Of a stretch of DNA of 8,174 nt, positions 6,416 to 8,174 are shown piece by piece. The number at the start of each line of letters is the position of its first letter. Positions within the stretch are counted from its first letter, which is position 1. Made by a program: the position numbers and the translations under genes. Location of the stretch: assembly GCA_018396515.1 (NCBI GenBank), contig JAGTQJ010000046.1, positions 1-8,174 of the forward strand, given 5' to 3'. Origin of the DNA: Candidatus Bathyarchaeota archaeon. GTDB lineage: Archaea; Thermoproteota; Bathyarchaeia; TCS64. The notes beneath the pieces are model-generated. The model searched no databases. It saw only the letters and a program-made list of their open reading frames with translations, and was not told the origin of the DNA.

Positions 6416-6506
6416 TTGGCTGAATGAAAATATTTAATTAATGATTTTTCTCTATCATGTTCTCAAATATAAAGAATAAAGGGTTCTAATAAAATTATTC
6501 TAAATC

Positions 6507-6515
6507 TTTAAATAT
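6507..6515 (+). promoter_or_regulatory. TATA box for the coiled-coil gene
   Basis: TTTAAATAT is a near-ideal archaeal TATA box. Its spacing predicts transcription start around 6535-6540, just before ATG 6542. This rules against the upstream in-frame GTG at 6518, which would lie before the transcript begins. Confidence 0.6.
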
Positions 6516-6541
6516 CTGTGATTCGATTTAAGGGCGGGAAT

Positions 6542-7315
6542 ATGACTGAAAAGCTCAAACGCGATTTTATAGAGCTGCTGGAGAAGGACCCAGAGTTCCG
6601 ATATACCGTGGCAGGTTACCTAGGACTTTCAGAGATCCTTCAAAGGATGGATGGGCATGAGAAGAGACAGGAAAAACTCTGGGAAGAAGTCAAAAGCCTA
6701 AGAGAGGGACAGGAAAAACTCTGGGAAGAAGTCAAAAGCCTAAGAGAGGGACAGGAAAAACTCTGGGAAGAAGTCAAAAGCCTAAGAGAGGGACAGGAAA
6801 AACTCTGGGAAGAAGTCAAAAGCCTAAGAGAGGGACAGGAAAAACTCTGGGAAGAAGTCAAATCTCTCAGGATTGAACAAGAGAAGATGAAGAAATATAT
6901 GGTTTCTGGATTTAGGGATCTAAGGTTGGCACTTGGAGTCACATTTGAGGAACACTCTGCATCCTTCTTGGAGTTAATGCTTGAGGAGATGGGTTACTCG
7001 GGAGCTGTTGTTGAGAAGAAATATCTGGTTCATGAGGGGGAGGTTGTTGAGATAAATATGTTCTGTGAGGACCCTCTTTTGGTTGGTGAATCCACAGTAA
7101 GTATTAGAACAGCGGAAGAGGCTAAAAAAGATGTTGAAAAACTTATCAAACGTGCGGAGATAGTTGAGAAGAAATATGGAAGAAAACCCATTCTCATCGT
7201 TCTATCTGTAGCCAGAGCCACCCCGGAAGCATCTGAAATCCTAACAAGAATGACTGTAGAATATGGCATAAAACTAATTTTGGGAAGTGAAATAGAAGAG
7301 TTCTTCCAATTATAA
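6542..7315 (+). CDS. Repeat-containing coiled-coil protein with degenerate PD-(D/E)XK-like C-terminal domain (DUF3782-type)
   Basis: The ATG 6542 form is 257 residues. Residues 1-40 are a helical N-terminal domain (L-L-E-K-D-P-E-F-R-Y-T-V-A-G-Y-L-G-L-S) widespread in archaeal members. Residues 43-117 are a coiled coil of five 14-residue units, K-L-W-E-E-V-K-S-L-R-E-G-Q-E, with L, V, L, Q at the a/d positions. From 119 a linker leads to an alpha/beta domain resembling PD-(D/E)XK nucleases: helix E-L-M-L-E-E-M-G-Y (144-152), V-V-E-I-N-M-F (168-174), D-P-L-L-V-G-E-S-T-V (177-186), and a later P-I-L-I-V-L-S-V-A strand (216-224). The usual D and E-x-K are replaced by N172 and E183-x-T185, so cleavage is doubtful. 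The gene is AT-richer than its neighbours, has its own TATA box and no linked partner. Function is unknown; archaeal genomes often carry several paralogues. Confidence 0.8.
   Translation: MTEKLKRDFIELLEKDPEFRYTVAGYLGLSEILQRMDGHEKRQEKLWEEVKSLREGQEKLWEEVKSLREGQEKLWEEVKSLREGQEKLWEEVKSLREGQEKLWEEVKSLRIEQEKMKKYMVSGFRDLRLALGVTFEEHSASFLELMLEEMGYSGAVVEKKYLVHEGEVVEINMFCEDPLLVGESTVSIRTAEEAKKDVEKLIKRAEIVEKKYGRKPILIVLSVARATPEASEILTRMTVEYGIKLILGSEIEEFFQL
6666..6862 (+). repeat. In-frame 42-bp tandem repeat (4 full copies plus a 29-bp partial fifth)
   Basis: The unit begins GACAGGAAAAACTCTGGGAA and recurs at 6666, 6708, 6750, 6792 and 6834. By eye the first four copies are essentially identical in all 42 bases, and the fifth matches for 29 bases and then diverges, keeping the protein pattern. 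The length is a multiple of 3 and equals two heptads, so copy gain or loss lengthens or shortens the coiled coil without breaking frame. Confidence 0.95.
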
Positions 7316-7395
7316 TGAACCATTTTCTCTAACAGAGTTTATATAAATTTATTTAATAAACTTCCATAGAATTCTACGAGATTTAATAGAAAGAG

Positions 7396-7411
7396 TTTTA
7401 TTTTACTTTTT
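7396..7411 (+). terminator. T-rich terminator downstream of the coiled-coil gene
   Basis: A run of TTTTATTTTACTTTTT lies ~80 nt past the stop at 7315. It is the most T-rich plus-strand stretch in the convergent spacer and a plausible archaeal terminator. The spacer 7316-7457 otherwise has only A/T-rich sequence and the small palindromes listed separately. Confidence 0.4.
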
Positions 7412-7418
7412 GAAAGCT

Positions 7419-7438
7419 CTAGATCTAGCTATATCTAG
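7419..7438. repeat. Small palindrome pair in the convergent spacer
   Basis: CTAGATCTAG (7419-7428) is a perfect 10-bp palindrome, followed at once by CTATATCTAG. Together they can also pair as CTAGAT...ATCTAG. A 10-base direct repeat TAGTAAAATT follows at 7436-7445 and 7463-7472. It may be a transcript-end structure for the minus-strand gene or chance in AT-rich DNA. Confidence 0.35.
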
Positions 7439-7457
7439 TAAAATTTTTATGTTACTT

Positions 7458-8174
7458 TTATGTAGTAAAATTATTGGCTTTTGTTTTTCTACTTCCTATC
7501 TTTGGTATAGCTAGGTCGGTTGCTCCAACCTTCGAGATCTTCCCCTCCGGCCAGTTCTCCTCAACCAGTCGGATGATGCGTTGGGCATATATGACCTTAT
7601 CCTTCGCCAGCCTCTCGAGACCGCTCCCCCAAGGCTTGTATAGGGCGGAGACGCTGGGGCCTGGCTCTATCTTGAAGTAGCAGGGAGAGCATACCCTCGC
7701 CATCTCCGGAGTCTCGTATAGCCTGTTGAAGCCGCCCCAAGAGTCGAAAATTGAGACGTGGATGTCTATAGGTATCTTCACTGCCTTCCTTAAGGCCGCA
7801 AGCTGGGGTAGGGTCAGGTCTGCGACAGGGTTGAATGTGTCGGCTCCAAGCATCTCTAGGACCTTGGCCCCTGCTGGATTTGCGAGGCCCATGAATATGG
7901 AGGCCTTGAAGACGACATCTCCGGGGATATATCCTGACTTCCTAAGCTCGTTCAAGGCCCATAGGGCCCCCTCGCAGGTGATTAGGAAGCCCCTGAAGCC
8001 CAGATCGATGAGGTGGAGGATATCCTCAACAACCTCTATAAGCCCCTTCATCCCCCTGTATCTGACACCACTGAGGGAGCTCTCGGGGGTCGCAGTATGA
8101 TTAAAGAAGTCACAGAGGGCGCTCGGAGCGGGTGTGAGGATGAACTCAAGGCCTGCCCCTCTCGCAACTTCAGC
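7458..8174 (-). CDS. U32-family peptidase-like protein, C-terminal part (5' end outside window)
   Basis: The frame is open from the stop at 7458 to the window edge (238 residues visible), so the ATG at 8051 is internal and the gene starts beyond 8174. The sequence fits the TIM-barrel-like U32 peptidase family: L-E-F-I-L-T-P-A-P-S-A-L near the edge, F-K-A-S-I-F-M-G-L-A-N-P-A-G-A-K, L-G-A-D-T-F-N-P-V-A-D-L-T-L-P-Q-L-A-A-L-R, I-P-I-D-I-H-V, and C-S-P-C-Y-F-K-I-E-P-G. Related proteins read G-A-D-T-I-N-V-x-x-D-L-T, then I-P-L-D-I-Y-V. Despite the family name, many U32 members act in tRNA/cofactor hydroxylation or collagen-type degradation, and no peptidase residues are established here. A short, poorly conserved K/N-rich C-terminus runs into AT-rich DNA. 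The substrate is unknown. Confidence 0.68.
   Translation of the reverse strand, partial: AEVARGAGLEFILTPAPSALCDFFNHTATPESSLSGVRYRGMKGLIEVVEDILHLIDLGFRGFLITCEGALWALNELRKSGYIPGDVVFKASIFMGLANPAGAKVLEMLGADTFNPVADLTLPQLAALRKAVKIPIDIHVSIFDSWGGFNRLYETPEMARVCSPCYFKIEPGPSVSALYKPWGSGLERLAKDKVIYAQRIIRLVEENWPEGKISKVGATDLAIPKIGSRKTKANNFTT

Noticed and set aside
6518..6541. GTG 6518 as start of the coiled-coil gene
   Set aside because: It lies only 3 nt past the TATA box and so upstream of the expected transcript start; ATG 6542 gives the usual family N-terminus.
6666..6862. 42-bp repeats as a CRISPR array
   Set aside because: The units are contiguous with no spacers and lie in frame within a protein-coding coiled coil.
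7458..8051. ATG 8051 as start of a complete 197-residue protein
   Set aside because: The frame stays open to the window end and the upstream residues (L-E-F-I-L-T-P-A-P) look like family sequence, so the gene is partial.

Overview
The window looks like a chromosomal segment of an archaeon, most likely a member of the Thermoproteota/TACK group and possibly Bathyarchaeia-like. The support is arginine written almost always as AGG/AGA, several GTG starts, TATA-like A/T boxes about 25-45 nt upstream of genes, short GGTG-type ribosome binding sites, and typical archaeal families: a CinA/MoaB-like protein, a DUF3303 protein, a stand-alone ECF S component, a short TrmO, DUF362, and a coiled-coil PD-(D/E)XK-like protein. 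The lineage is inferred from protein flavour and not proven. No rRNA, tRNA, CRISPR array, transposase or phage gene is visible.

Layout. The left edge holds the 3' part of a molybdopterin-binding/CinA-like gene (+), which converges tail to tail, with stops overlapping by a few bases, on a PP-loop tRNA-thiolation-type enzyme (-). Upstream of that lies a winged-helix regulator (-). A 543-nt AT-rich gap (2200-2742) follows. It is not empty: read across alternating frames it is the wreck of a HAD-family hydrolase gene (+), with an internal deletion and two compensating frameshifts. Next on the minus strand come a DUF3303 protein, an ECF transporter S component and TrmO (tRNA A37 N6-methyltransferase). 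TrmO faces away from a plus-strand pair, DUF362 plus an HD-domain phosphohydrolase, across an 81-bp divergent promoter region. After an AT-rich spacer with a good TATA box is a gene for an N-terminal domain, five near-identical 14-residue coiled-coil units and a degenerate PD-(D/E)XK-like C-terminal domain. The right edge holds the 3' part of a U32-peptidase-like gene (-) whose frame stays open to the window end.

How the genes relate. Most are housekeeping or poorly characterised single genes with their own promoters. Two (PP-loop enzyme, TrmO) concern tRNA modification. The only tight operon is DUF362-HD (16-nt gap). I see no convincing multi-gene novel system. The most informative items are the HAD pseudogene hidden in the apparent intergenic gap, and the tandem-repeat coiled-coil gene whose repeat units are identical at DNA level and so were probably amplified recently.
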